Made by a program: the position numbers and the translations under genes
Shown here: one piece after another, positions 11,642 through 22,156 of the stretch
Layout of the letters: the number at the start of each line of letters is the position of its first letter
Position numbering within the stretch: the first letter of the stretch is position 1
Source: Pseudovirgaria hyperparasitica
Taxonomy: Eukaryota; Ascomycota; Dothideomycetes; Acrospermales; Acrospermaceae
DNA: 64,000 nucleotides
Assembly: GCF_010093815.1 (NCBI RefSeq)
Contig: NW_022985551.1
Location: forward strand, 578,614 to 642,613
Direction: 5' to 3'
Notes under the pieces: generated by a model
Databases searched by the model: none
Told to the model about the DNA's origin: nothing
What the model saw: the letters and a program-made list of their open reading frames with translations, nothing else

Positions 11642-14148
11642 ATGTCTGGCCCTCCTCCTGGGCCAGGTGCACCTGGTTCACGGAGTGTTAGTGTCAACAA
11701 TGGTCCTCCCAGTGCTGGTATGGCGCCTCAGCAACCAATGCCTCCGCAACAGGCGACAACTCCAGCAGCGGCCGCGGCACAGTCCCAGTCGCAGCAAAAT
11801 CTCAATCAAATTGTACGTTCCACCAATGTGGCTCCTCACTGGAGCATGGCGAAGACGCTTGTGTCTCCTTATCGGCGTTCGTTCAAACCGTCCGATATCC
11901 CATCCTTTTCGCGTCCTCCGCCTCTAGCCTTTCCTCGCCTTCAGCCGCCTCTGCGACTGCGAGCTTCGCCGATGCAGGCTCCACCGGGGCAAGGGCGGAC
12001 TCATGATGATGAGTTTACACCCTATCGTGCTTTTCTTTTGGTCGAGATTCTTTTGTCATCAAAACGATTCCCCATACAGGCTAACATAATATAGGTATTG
12101 GAATATCTAAACAAGAAGGGCTATAACAGGACTGAAGCTATGCTCAGAAAGGAGTCTTCACAGTTAGATTCTAATCGCGCTCCAGTCGATGAAAGCGGCT
12201 TCGCTAAATTTCAGCGTTCCTATGAACTGCTTCGGACTTGGATCGATGGAAACATTGATCTGTACCAGCCTGAGCTAAGAAAGCTGCTATGGCCAATTTT
12301 CGTGTATTCATTTCTTCAGCTCGCCGCCGACTTCTATCAGGATGATAGCAAGAAGTATTTCGCACTGTACAAAGACTCCTTTATGCGGGATCACCCAGAC
12401 GATGTCCGTCAACTCGAGGCAATCAGGAATCCTGAACATGTTAGCGAGAATCAGACAGCCAAGTTATATCGTAACAACAAGTACCGACTGTCGTTGACGA
12501 ACATGGCTTTCAGCAGCTTACTTCAGTTCCTAGAGTCCAAGGAGCGAGAAGGTGGCAGCGTCCTGCTCATGATTCTTCAAAATCACATGAACATCGTAAC
12601 TTTCGAGCGTTCAGCAGCGGGACCTGAACGGACTATTCAAGCAATTAGATTTGGCACAGGCCACGACGATGATCTACCAGGCGAGGATGAGGGTATTCCT
12701 GGTCATGCACCTGGATCTGCAAATACGGGAAGGGAGTCGACTATCCTGGCTAAGCTGCAATTGGCACAGATGCCTATGGAGCCTGAACTGCAAGAAGATG
12801 TACGAGCTCAACTTGAGGAAGAAGATGCTAGAAACCCTCCAAAACCTGGTCAGAACTCTTTGGTAGATGAATTTGAACAGCGTATCAAGACAGAGCCCGA
12901 AGACGATGTTCCAAATCGTGATTTGGTACCGCTTCCGCCATCTGTAGCACGCGATGTGAACATGGAGGTACAGAAGGTCATTGAACATAGAGACCGATTC
13001 CGCATATCAGGCCGAACTGGAGGCGTGGGTCCAGGCATTAGTGTGACTATGTTCACGTTCCACAACACATTTGACAAGTAAGTTCTTTTCCGTCATGCTA
13101 CTTCGGTGCACTGACCACGTGTATTAGCGTCAATTGTATGGACTTCTCCGGAGACAATACACTGGTTGCGGTTGGCACAGCTGAGTCGTATATCCGAGTA
13201 TGGTCAATGGATGGCACCGCTTTACCAGATACGCCTGGTGTTAACAATTCTACACCTTCATCATCCAAGCGTCTATATGGGCATTCTGGTCCGGTATATG
13301 CTGTCTCATTCTCGCCATCAACTGCTTCTCCTGACCCGGCAGGGCCTTCCACTAGCTCAAGATATCTCCTCTCGTCCTCAGCCGACAAATCGATCCGCTT
13401 GTGGTCATTAGAGACCTGGTCAAACGTGGTCGTCTACAAGAGTCATGATGCGCCCGTGTGGGACGTCAAATGGGGTCCTTATGGCCATTATTTCCTCACC
13501 GGCTCTGCGGACTGGACCGCTCGACTATGGTCAACCGATCACGTGGAACCTCACAAAATCTATGTAGGCCATGACAACGATGTTGACTGCGTTGCCTTTC
13601 ATCCCAATAACCTCTATGTATTTACTGCATCGTGCGACAAGACCGTGCGTATGTGGCATATTAGTAGCGGTAGCTGTCTCCGACTTTTCACTGGCCATAC
13701 AAGTGCAATTACCGCTATAGCTTGCTCCCCTGATGGCAAAGTACTCGCAACAGCAGATGACACCGGCTCCATCATTCTCTGGGATCTGGCCAAAGGCCGC
13801 CGGAAGAAACGCATGCGAGGCCATGCAAAAGGCGGTATCTGGAGTCTTTCCTGGAGCGTGGAGAGCACCGTGCTGGTATCGGGTGGTGCCGATGGAACAG
13901 TCCGTGTGTGGGACGCTGTTCAAGAAACTATTGACGGCAAGATCGTCGCTGAAGGTGGTGCTGGCACAAAAATCGATGGTGCTGCGGGAGCTGCTGGCAC
14001 GACGGCTGGGAAGAAGACAAAAACGCCCAAGGAGACTGTCGTGTCGGCGGATCAGATCAGTGCGTTCCCGACGAAGAAGAGTCCGGTGTATCATGTACAG
14101 TTTACGCGCATGAATCTGGTCCTGGCGGGTGGTGCTTACATGCCGTAG
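11642..14148 (+). CDS. TAF5: TFIID/SAGA subunit TAF5 (WD40)
   Basis: Scaffold subunit shared by TFIID and SAGA. Three exons (11642-11812, 12095-13077, 13128-14148) give 724 aa. Exon 1 is a Pro/Gln/Ala-rich leader ending LNQI. Exon 2 opens with the LisH motif VLEYLNKKGYNRTEAMLR, followed by the TAF5 N-terminal domain NTD2 (ELLRTWIDGNIDLYQPELR, ... VYSFLQLAADFY). Exons 2-3 carry six or seven WD40 repeats (GHSGPVYAV, SHDAPVWDVKW, GHDNDVDCVAF, GHTSAITAIAC, GHAKGGIWSLSW), and the typical TAF5 tail VQFTRMNLVLAGGAYMP ends the protein. Intron 1 (11813-12094, 282 nt) is unusually long for this locus and is open in frame until the TAG of its own acceptor. Intron 2 is 50 nt. Confidence 0.95.
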
Positions 14149-14900
14149 ACGGCGGTTTGCATCATCTTGACCTCGGCGCATGTGAGGGCTCTGGAAAATG
14201 GCGTTGGTGGCGTATGGAGAGAGATATCAGGACCATCGGCTGGCTAGCCTTGACATGTATAGTGCTCATAAAATTAACGTCGCGATTGCTTATTTGAATT
14301 CGCCTTCTACTGTTCAGCAACCGTTCTCGGGTCCTTGACCCTCTGGTCATTCTCAGTATCGTGACATTTTGACTTGAAATGTTGCACTCGTGCACCAACA
14401 ATCACGCGACGGCCACAGTCTGATTAGCCGTTGCAAATCAAAAGCATGAGTTCGACTGTTCGACTCCTACTTTACTGTCAAATACCGCACGTCTAGCCAG
14501 TACTTAATATTTCGAACACGGTTGGTCGAGGGTTTCTCGATTCAGTAATTTGATCACTCCGGCACACGTCGTCGCGCCTGTATGCGATACACAACATAGT
14601 CAATCACGCAAGATCTATAAGTAATACCGATCAGCTCTAACGATGGTCTACACATGCATTACTTTAAATATGTCTGTTCATAGGGTTATGTGTATGCGTG
14701 AATAGAAGAGCTGATGTTGTGTTGCATTCGTTGTTTGCCACATACCTGGGCTTATCCCTTGTCCGGTAGGCTTTAATACGTACGATTAAGTAGCTAAGAC
14801 CATGAAGCACTGTATTAGAACGGTCGTTTGTGGACTTCGAAGTTTGCTACATAGCCATCTGTGGATAGATCAGAATCCCCAAGTACAGCAATTTTCTACG
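14149..14900. other. convergent intergenic region
   Basis: TAF5 3' flank and downstream flank of the next minus-strand gene. I see no coding signal, RNA gene or repeat in it. Confidence 0.4.
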
Positions 14901-15885
14901 TTAACTCCCCTTCAGCGGCTCAACCCACAAAAAATCCTCTGGGTACCTATGGCGAAACAAAGCGGACTCCGTGCCCAAGTACAGCTCCTCATAATGCGAT
15001 GTATTACAGCACGGGTGGAGACGCCCGTACTGCTCGTTGAGCAGTCTCTGGCCAAGTTCAGTACCTGTGGAAAGATACAATAACAGAGGGCTGAGATTGG
15101 GGAACAGCGCTATGTATGTACGATTGAGTGTTCCTGAAGCACACAGCGAGTCATGCATCTGCTCCCATTTGCTCCGGGGACCAGGGGGCATATCAGGGGC
15201 GACGCTCGTGTGTACTGCGTCAAGATCTAGCAGTAGTGAATTAGGGTCATATTCTATGATGATAGTACAATTGCTACTACTTACACTGGAGAACACTCAT
15301 TGTGTAGGCCGATGCGAGATACATAATGCTAAAAAGCCTCCTACGCGCCTCGTCTCGCCATTGGGGGACAGAGTCATCAAAGTGCGTTCGAACAAATTCC
15401 CAGTGGTATAATTTCAACCCATTGGTAATGCGGTGAATGTGATGTAACAGGCCAGGATGAAGCTCTTTCAAGAAAGACCTATCTGTGCTGTTTGTCTCGC
15501 TATTTGCATAAATGGATGAGTCTTGTGCTTCTGTAGAGATGTACCTCGATTTTTTAGGATTTGTTTTCTTGTACCATCGCTCCAGGTTCAATAGATAAGC
15601 TGGGATGCTCTCGAGGGTATTGTGAAGATCACGAATTGTCTGGCCGAGCTGGCTGTCTTGGAGGGGCCACCGCAAATCATAATATATCGGCGAGACAGTG
15701 TGCCCTGCACGCTCGGTGTTGTAGATGTGTGGAGCTTTGCCGCTAATTAAGTCGGCATATGTGACATTCCAGGCAAAGAACGGTCCCTTGTGTGGCCTTT
15801 TCCGCTTATTATGCGCATGGATGATAGAGTGGTGATTGCGGTTTGTCCTTGAAGAGCATGTGTCCTTGAGTGCTACCTGAGCCAT
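14901..15885 (-). CDS. hypothetical protein, 5' end uncertain
   Basis: Not recognised. Two exons (15885-15285, 15226-14901) joined by a 58-nt GT-AG intron with a CCCTAAT branch site give 308 aa from the first in-frame ATG. The first usable AG (15250s) would create a stop, whereas the chosen CTAG acceptor keeps frame. The sequence is polar with several Trp/Tyr (FFAWNVTYADLISGK; KWEQMHDSLCASG), a few Cys and no clear membrane segment. The frame stays open about 120 bp further upstream without an ATG (YTLAFHYLRLAHAHP reads like coding sequence). An upstream exon with the true start is therefore likely, and the model is probably N-terminally truncated. Confidence 0.5.
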
Positions 15886-16465
15886 TTCTGGCGTCAATTC
15901 TGCTATGAATCGTGGTCTCGAATAATAGGACTGTCGAAGCGTAGCAGCGTTATTTGGATGTGCATGTGCCAATCTCAAGTAATGAAAAGCGAGAGTGTAT
16001 TCATATGTATGTTAACGATGCTTTGATTGATATAGAAGTGCCTGAGCGAGTGCCTGTAAGTCCGACAAAACTGAGGAGTGGACCGATAGTGAGAGTCACT
16101 GTTCACAGGGCAAAGAACAAGAGCTGTATGTCTTGGCGTGCTTGTGGTGCCCCGGGCCTGAGTTACTTAGCAAAGTAACACGCCTTACAACGGAAGTCAC
16201 TACTGTCTCCTAAACCTTTGACCTAAACAAACGATTTACTTCTTTGCTGACAGGCATGAAAGCCCTGAATTGCTAGAATATGTGAGGTTAGCTCCATCAT
16301 ACCGCACCAGTACATTGAAGACTAGACCAAAGGATCGCAAAGAAGATTTGTTCTGTCGAGCACAGTACGTGGTTTGTCCCGGTTAGATGATAACATACCG
16401 CATCGGCGTATCATATTGTAATAATATAATACCTCAACGTATCATACAGCCACTACTAAACCTCT
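15886..16465. other. intergenic; probably includes 5' part of upstream gene
   Basis: 15886-16006 is open in the frame of the minus-strand hypothetical gene and may be coding. From about 16180 to 16465 I see only AT-rich 3' flank of the nuclease gene. Confidence 0.35.
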
Positions 16466-18368
16466 CTAGAACAGCCTACATACATCTAATTTGGCCACAC
16501 TCGGGTCATGGTCACTGATTTGCGCATCTCTCTTCTCCCATGTGTTGATATGGATGTGCTCATATTTAACACGTCCAAGATACTTCTTTGCAGCCAGCGC
16601 CGGGCTCACGAATATATGATCCAGTTGCTGGCAATTCATATCAAAGAGATACGTATACCGCTCCTCAGGCACCAAACCGGCGATTTCATCCAAGTCTTGC
16701 ATGGACGACTGCTGCTGAAACACTTTCAGTGGGTTTGCGAAGACGAATTCGTTAAAGTCGCCCGCGGTAACGATCGAGGACGTAGGATCCTTGGAGAGTA
16801 TTTGGCGAATGAATGTCGCGGTGATATTTGCTTGTTGTGTGCGCACGTCAAGGACGCCATTGATTGGTGGCCGCGAGTCGCCTTCGATAGAATAGAAGAT
16901 GAGCCGCCTTTGGATGCGAAGTGGACGTTGATGGTGAAAAACTTATTGCGCCCGTCGAGAGTTTCCCATGCCGCAGCCAGGGGTTTGCGAGATGCTTGCC
17001 AGGCTGGGTTTGTAGGGTCGATGCGGCCGGGGTTGTACTTGAGCTCTGGACCGGCAAGGACTTCGTTCGCGTCTGTTGAGCTTCCAGGGTTCACTTTGCG
17101 GAGGCGGAGGACTGCTGGGTCGTATAAGTATGCGGTACGAATATTGCCACCGGGCTCGCCACCGTCTTGGTCGTCTACTGGGTCAATGTCGACATAAGAG
17201 TAACTGACGCCTGAGATGCTATTGATAGCAGAAGCGAGGCTGGCGAGGGTCAAGTTTGCATCAACAATGGCATCATTGGTTGCTCCATTGTTGTCTTGTA
17301 TCTCTTGGAGAAAGACGAGTGATGGAGATTTCATGACGTTGGCGATGTGAGAAGCGATTGCAGGCAGAATTGACTTTGTTGGCGTAAGGTTCTCAACATT
17401 GTACGATCCGAAGGTCAGATCCTTACAAGTCTTGCCAGAAGTCAAGGTCGTAGAGGATGGAAGAGTGGGAGCAGCAGAGCTGGTGACGACAATGCCAGTT
17501 AATGGCAGGATGCGATAAAAGCCGAAGGCATAAGTAATGACACCGGTGATATCCTGGAGAGAATCACCAAGCTTAGTGCCGGCAGAATTGTTTGTCCCAT
17601 CAAGAGGAGTGCCTATAATAATGGCCTCAGGATTCCCGTCTGTACGCTGTCAGCCTCACGTAACGTGTGAATGATAGTTATGTTGCCTTTGTTCGTCATC
17701 GTCAGTCCGCCTCTAGAATTCCTGCCTGATACTTTCCAATCGCCAGTGACCCAAGTGTCACCAAAATTATTCGGTTTACTGATGGCTTTCACGCCTTTCA
17801 CGGTCACGAGCTCTCCTGACAAGCTCTCCCAGAAGTCCAGACCAAAATCACCAGGTCTTAACAAAGGGTTCGCAATGGAGATTTGACTAGAATTGTTGGG
17901 CACTCCAAAGATATCTCCGTTGTCAAGCCCAGAGTACTGCTGAGTCGGTGGTGAGCCAGTATCCTTGCCAATCACTAAAGGAGCGACTGTGGTCCCCGAA
18001 GACAGCTTGGTCACGTTACGCGGGCTGGTGAGCTCGGTCAGAAGCATGTACGTCGGATTCGCCACCGGACGGTATTCTGTAATGACGCCGCCGAGATTGA
18101 CAATGTCGCCAACTGACAAATTCCGTCCTATGGTGCTGCTAAATACGTGGAGTGATTCTGAAGTGGCGACATCGTTGTCCGGTGTGGTTGACCGGATATA
18201 TATGCCGGCAGGACTCTTTGCAGTGACAAGACCAGTTACGTTCGAAACCGCCTGTCCAGCATACGGTGAAAGGAACCTGTTGCCATTGATCTCAGCTATC
18301 GTGAGTGCTAAGCCAAGGTTAGACAAGGACAAAACCGCTATGCCATCGGTAACGGCGGAGAGCTTCAT
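16466..18368 (-). CDS. secreted endonuclease/exonuclease/phosphatase (ExeM-like), frameshifted
   Basis: Extracellular-nuclease-like protein of the endonuclease/exonuclease/phosphatase (EEP) superfamily. It has a signal peptide (MKLSAVTDGIAVLSLSNLGLALT), an N-terminal OB-like region, then the EEP domain with FGSYNVENL, FLQEIQDNNG (metal-binding Glu), NVHFASKGGSS, GDFNEF and the terminal SDHDP. Exon 1 is 18368-17687. A 47-nt GC-AG intron joins it to the exon starting at 17639, giving the family reading TNK | DGNPEAIIIGTPLDG. The frame then breaks at 16888-16897, where TCTAT is present twice on the coding strand. With one copy the frame would run through all motifs to 16466 (616 aa). With two copies translation leaves frame and stops at 16726, losing GDFNEF and SDHDP. 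This is either a recent natural lesion or an assembly error. Confidence 0.82.
16888..16897 (-). repeat. 5-bp tandem duplication causing frameshift
   Basis: Plus strand ATAGA ATAGA (coding strand TCTAT TCTAT). It lies exactly where the EEP nuclease passes from one frame to another. Removing one unit restores SSSIEGDSRPPINGV-type continuity expected for the family. Confidence 0.75.
17640..17686 (-). other. GC-AG intron in nuclease gene
   Basis: 47-nt intron with donor AAAG|GCAACA, branch GGCTGACAG and acceptor GTACAG. It removes about 15 codons absent from the family and joins K | D in phase 1. No GT donor gives both the right phase and the family sequence. Confidence 0.6.
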
Positions 18369-18796
18369 TCTGTTGTCGTAAAAGGCCAGTAATTCGAGAC
18401 CGGCGCTGACTATGGGGGAACTGGATGGATATGGGCGTATTTAAAACATCAACCCGGGGAGAAATCATTGTCGGCAATCGCCCGTCCACTGGTGCATCTA
18501 CAGATGTCGAGGATCCGAAGCTTGGCTTGATTGCAGAATGATGTAGCCAATCAGTCAACCACGTTGCGCGATTCAGCATTCGTGCCTGATGATGTGCCTG
18601 GTTGTGGTGCCGAGCCAGGAACGCCTCGGACTGCTCAATTAGGCGTTCCAGTCCGTTTCAGGCAGGAGCCAAGCCTCAGGCTACACATTCACGTATGCAT
18701 CTGTTCAGGATCCCTCTCGTGATTATGCATTTGAGAGGAGATCTCCTGGAATAGACCTTCAAGGTTGTAGATACGTGCAATTTTCAATTGCGCCAA
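18369..18796. other. intergenic, nuclease promoter and GPI1 3' flank
   Basis: Contains the upstream region of the secreted nuclease and the end of GPI1. An imperfect inverted repeat around 18620-18670 (GCCTCGGACTG... and AGGCGTTCCAGTCCG) may form a hairpin. No gene is seen. Confidence 0.35.
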
Positions 18797-21073
18797 TCAA
18801 CCAAATTCTCGACTGCGGACTCTGCCGAGCGCACCACCACGTATCCCATCCATGTTGTTAAAGCCTTTTCGGTTTGTTAGACCATTCATCACTTTCCGAC
18901 CGTTCCAAGCTGCGTTGATCTTGACTCTGTCTTCTGGTTTCTCCTCCATAAGTTTGCTCCACAGCTCACGAATGCCTGCTCTGCGCGCGGGTAGCATAGA
19001 GTATTGCAAAGAATAGAGGTTTTTACGATGGATAGGAGGCACAAATCGGCCTGTGACAAGGCACAGAAACACTCCTGGTGATAAATAATGCTTCCTGATC
19101 CGATTTCCCAACGCAAAATACTCGTGGAACATGGCGTTCAACGGCAGTGGTACGGATCGCAGATTAATGTGAGACGTACTTGAGCCCGAATCCATTGATG
19201 TAGGCCTGTATGTGCGCAGAGTCGGCTGCAGGTCAAATCTAATACCACCTGAGATAATCGACATTAGCAGTGCCTAGACTTGATAACGAGCGTCTTCTTA
19301 CCTGGTAGCCTCCTTGAATCTTTGATGCGTAACATCAAAGCGAACAGTGGGAAATGATTCAAACACGCAAGCAGGGTATCCAAACCAGCCTTCACAGAAA
19401 TGATGGCCATGCGCGCAGAAGCAAATGTCAAATAGAAGACAAACACTGTAGGAAGTAGGAAGAACAGAAGCGTGAATAGTATCGTTCCCAGCAACAGCTG
19501 GTCAAGTTCGTAGTCGCATGAATCTATACGATTTCGCAAAACATTACGCTTCTTTCCCCGGAACAGATGAAAAAGTGAAATTATTATCGTCAGCTGCCAA
19601 TTGAAAATTCTTGCTGACGCGACGTAAAAAGAGTAGATATGCAGTGTGAGAAGAGAAACCAGATCCGCGAACAGCGATATCGGCATCGTGGCGCCAGCAA
19701 AACTCGAAAAGCCGATGAAGCGAATAATTCCAGGGAGTGCGGGTCGGAGCATTGACATTGCTCCAGCCCAGTGATCAATAACCCACAGGAAAAGGTCACC
19801 CAGGAAAGCGGCGAGCTCGGTGTTGAGCTTCAGCCCTCCAGGCCATTCCATCAGCCATGATATCATCCGCCGCAGGCCTTCTACGGACCATGTATTGAAT
19901 ACCATATCCATCTGGGAGGCTACAAGGACGGCATTTTCAATGATGTAAGAGCCAAGTGCAATACCGATGATGACGTCGTTAGCAACAAGCCACAGGCTAT
20001 TGTAGAACCGGATATACTCAGGATGGTTGTTGGTGATACTCTCCCAGTTGGCCTTTCGCTTGCGTATTGTGAGGTACTGAATAGGCCAATAGCAAAACTG
20101 TTGGAGACGGATATCCACTTGTTGCGCAGTCGCCGAGATATCTTTCAGAGCGGCAGCTTCGTCAGACACTCTCCAGTCCAGGATGCGCAACACAAGCTCT
20201 CCGAATACCCTGTGCAGCATCAAACATAGGATAAATATATGAGCTGCGACCGGGTATATGTACATCGTCCATAAATATTGTAGGACGAGATGTATGTAGT
20301 CCCACAGGTCAGTCGCTGATTCCACGACTTTTTCACTGACACTCAGCGCACGCTTTGCTCGGACTCCCACAAGCCCTATATTTCTCTGCAACAATGCTGC
20401 AAGCTCAAAAGAGCAGTTGATCTGGTCGATTATGTGAGGTAGTGAGAGTTCCTTCCGGGTAGGTGGATGACTTGTTACTGTGTGAAGTTTCAGCTTTTGC
20501 ACAAGTGCCATTTTCCTCTCTCTCTCGAGCTCTTCTGCTGCCTCGATGTCGCCCAGTGGTGTCCCCTGGCCGGACCGCTCTGGTTTATCGTCGAGCGCCA
20601 AGGTCATTGGCGTCAAAGACATATACTGCATACGCGTCGAGTGTGGACGGTCGAAAATGATTATCTGTATAGTTAGACCGTTCTCGGGGCAAAACAATCG
20701 TGGTCGCTTGGTATTGGGCTCCGTGTAGACTATAATGCAGGTGATATCGAACCTAGTCGGTGCCTGGATGGGATTCAGCAGTCCTAACACTTGTAATGGA
20801 GATCCACCACAACGATCGAAAATTTGGCTGATTGGATGTGGCGCATTACGGTATAAGGTTCCCACTTGCAGCGCATTGTTCACGCTTCTGAGCTGTCGCA
20901 TCGTCAGTCACGACTTTGACCTCTAACAATTATCATACCTCGACGTCGAGCATAACGCAGACAACGAAGAAGTCGAGCTCTGAGTTTTTCCAACCCAAGA
21001 GGACTCCATTCTGCGAGGCATGATGTGTGCCAGAGGGCCAAAAGATGCGCATCAAGCCATTGGTCACAACCAT
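18797..21073 (-). CDS. GPI1: GPI-GlcNAc transferase subunit Gpi1/PIG-Q
   Basis: Subunit of the ER GPI-N-acetylglucosaminyltransferase that starts GPI-anchor synthesis. Three exons (21073-20939, 20892-19302, 19248-18797; introns 46 and 53 nt) give 725 aa. Exon 1 carries the conserved start MRIFWPSG and NGVLLGWKNSELDFFVV. The AG at 20893 gives the phase-0 join DVE | LRSVNNALQVG. The core Gpi1 domain has multiple membrane helices, with YIRFYNSLWLVANDVIIGIA, WLMEWPGGLKLN and HIYSFYVASARIFNW clearly of the family. The C-terminus after intron 2 is GGIRFDLQP and ends near REFG. Two in-frame ATGs (21073, 21052) are possible; the inner one gives the typical MRIFWP start. A small two-helix gene lies 112 bp upstream on the same strand. 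Confidence 0.93.
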
Positions 21074-21184
21074 ATCATCTTCCGATGTTCTCAGAAAGAT
21101 CCCCGCCGCTTAAGTTGTTCACGAGCAGAAATTCCGCCGCCAGCTGTTCGCGGGTGCTATCAAAGTAATGAGCTTCTTCCCAAT

Positions 21185-21479
21185 CTATACAACGGTGTAT
21201 GGGCTATTAACCAGACGTGCTTCCTGCAGTGCAATTCTTTCAAGAGGTACAATGAGTAGCAGGAAGAATACAGAAAGTATGCCAAATCCCTTCGCAGTTC
21301 GTGTCTATTTCAGAATATATTAGTTTTAGGTACAGACGGGAAGCTAATCGGTCACTCACAACTACACCGTGATCCCACGCGAATATCGCAAGCTCATACA
21401 GCCGTGTCACCAGGTCCCACCGCGCCGTTATATAGCCAGCAACGAATATGCCTAACGTGATTCCGGAAAACGGGTGCAT
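21185..21479 (-). CDS. small two-membrane-segment protein (spliced, unlisted)
   Basis: Two exons (21479-21360 and 21304-21185) with a 55-nt GT-AG intron (donor GTGAGT, branch AACTAATA, acceptor ATAG) encode 79 aa. Exon 1 starts MHPFSGITLGIFVAGYITA, a first hydrophobic helix. After the phase-0 splice (HGVV | TRTAKGF), GILSVFFLLLIVPLERIAL forms a second, and the protein ends SPYTVV. Neither exon alone looks special, but the joined product has the hydrophobicity pattern of a real small membrane protein. The stop is 112 bp upstream of GPI1 on the same strand. The frame continues open upstream of the ATG, so a longer N-terminus is possible. I do not recognise the family. A small accessory subunit of an ER complex (compare Eri1/PIG-Y, also short with two helices) is only a speculation from size and position. 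Confidence 0.55.
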
Positions 21480-22156
21480 AGATTGGCGATGACTCGGCAC
21501 ACATGCCAATGCGCTGGTCGAAAGATTTTGCGAACGATTGGCGACCCGATCGACGACTCGAGAGAACGAGCGATGCACAGACTGTAGTGGCCGCTAAGTT
21601 GTCGAAAGGATGTCGTCCGATGCAGTCATTGCTCATGTTTGAATTATCTGGCGCGAGGAGAAGCGTCGTTTGAAGTTGGAGATCTGCAAGCGGGCTGTCC
21701 CGCGTTAGCTCCGCTATCACGTGACCCGCTCAATCAAGTCACTCAACAAAAGATTGCATATCTCGAGGAAAAAAGTTCAACGGAACGTGTAAAGCACGAG
21801 TAATTATTGCTCAACGAGGCAGTATCCAGCCTGTACGTAAAGCCATCTCTTATGATATATTCAAAGTCTCTCCAGGTGAATTGAGGATGGAGCGGAGGTG
21901 AATTTTTACCTTAAGAAGCTTAGCAGAGGCTTTAGATCCACGTCTAGCGCACCGACGCGACGCGGCTCATTCGCATCCTTGCTTGACCTTGCATCACATT
22001 ATATATCCACCACCATCCGTCGTGTCAATCGAAGTTTCATCGCGACACCTAACGATATCTTGCAACCCTCAGACACAAAACTCTGGTCGACGAGGAAAGA
22101 CACACATAAAATAACATCTCAGATCTAGCTCGAAGCTAAACCACCTGCAAGACATC
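21480..22156. other. intergenic between small membrane gene and NUP42
   Basis: Divergent promoter space. ATTATATAT at about 21997-22005, some 150 bp upstream of the NUP42 start, is a possible TATA-like element. Other short frames here look like noise. Confidence 0.35.
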
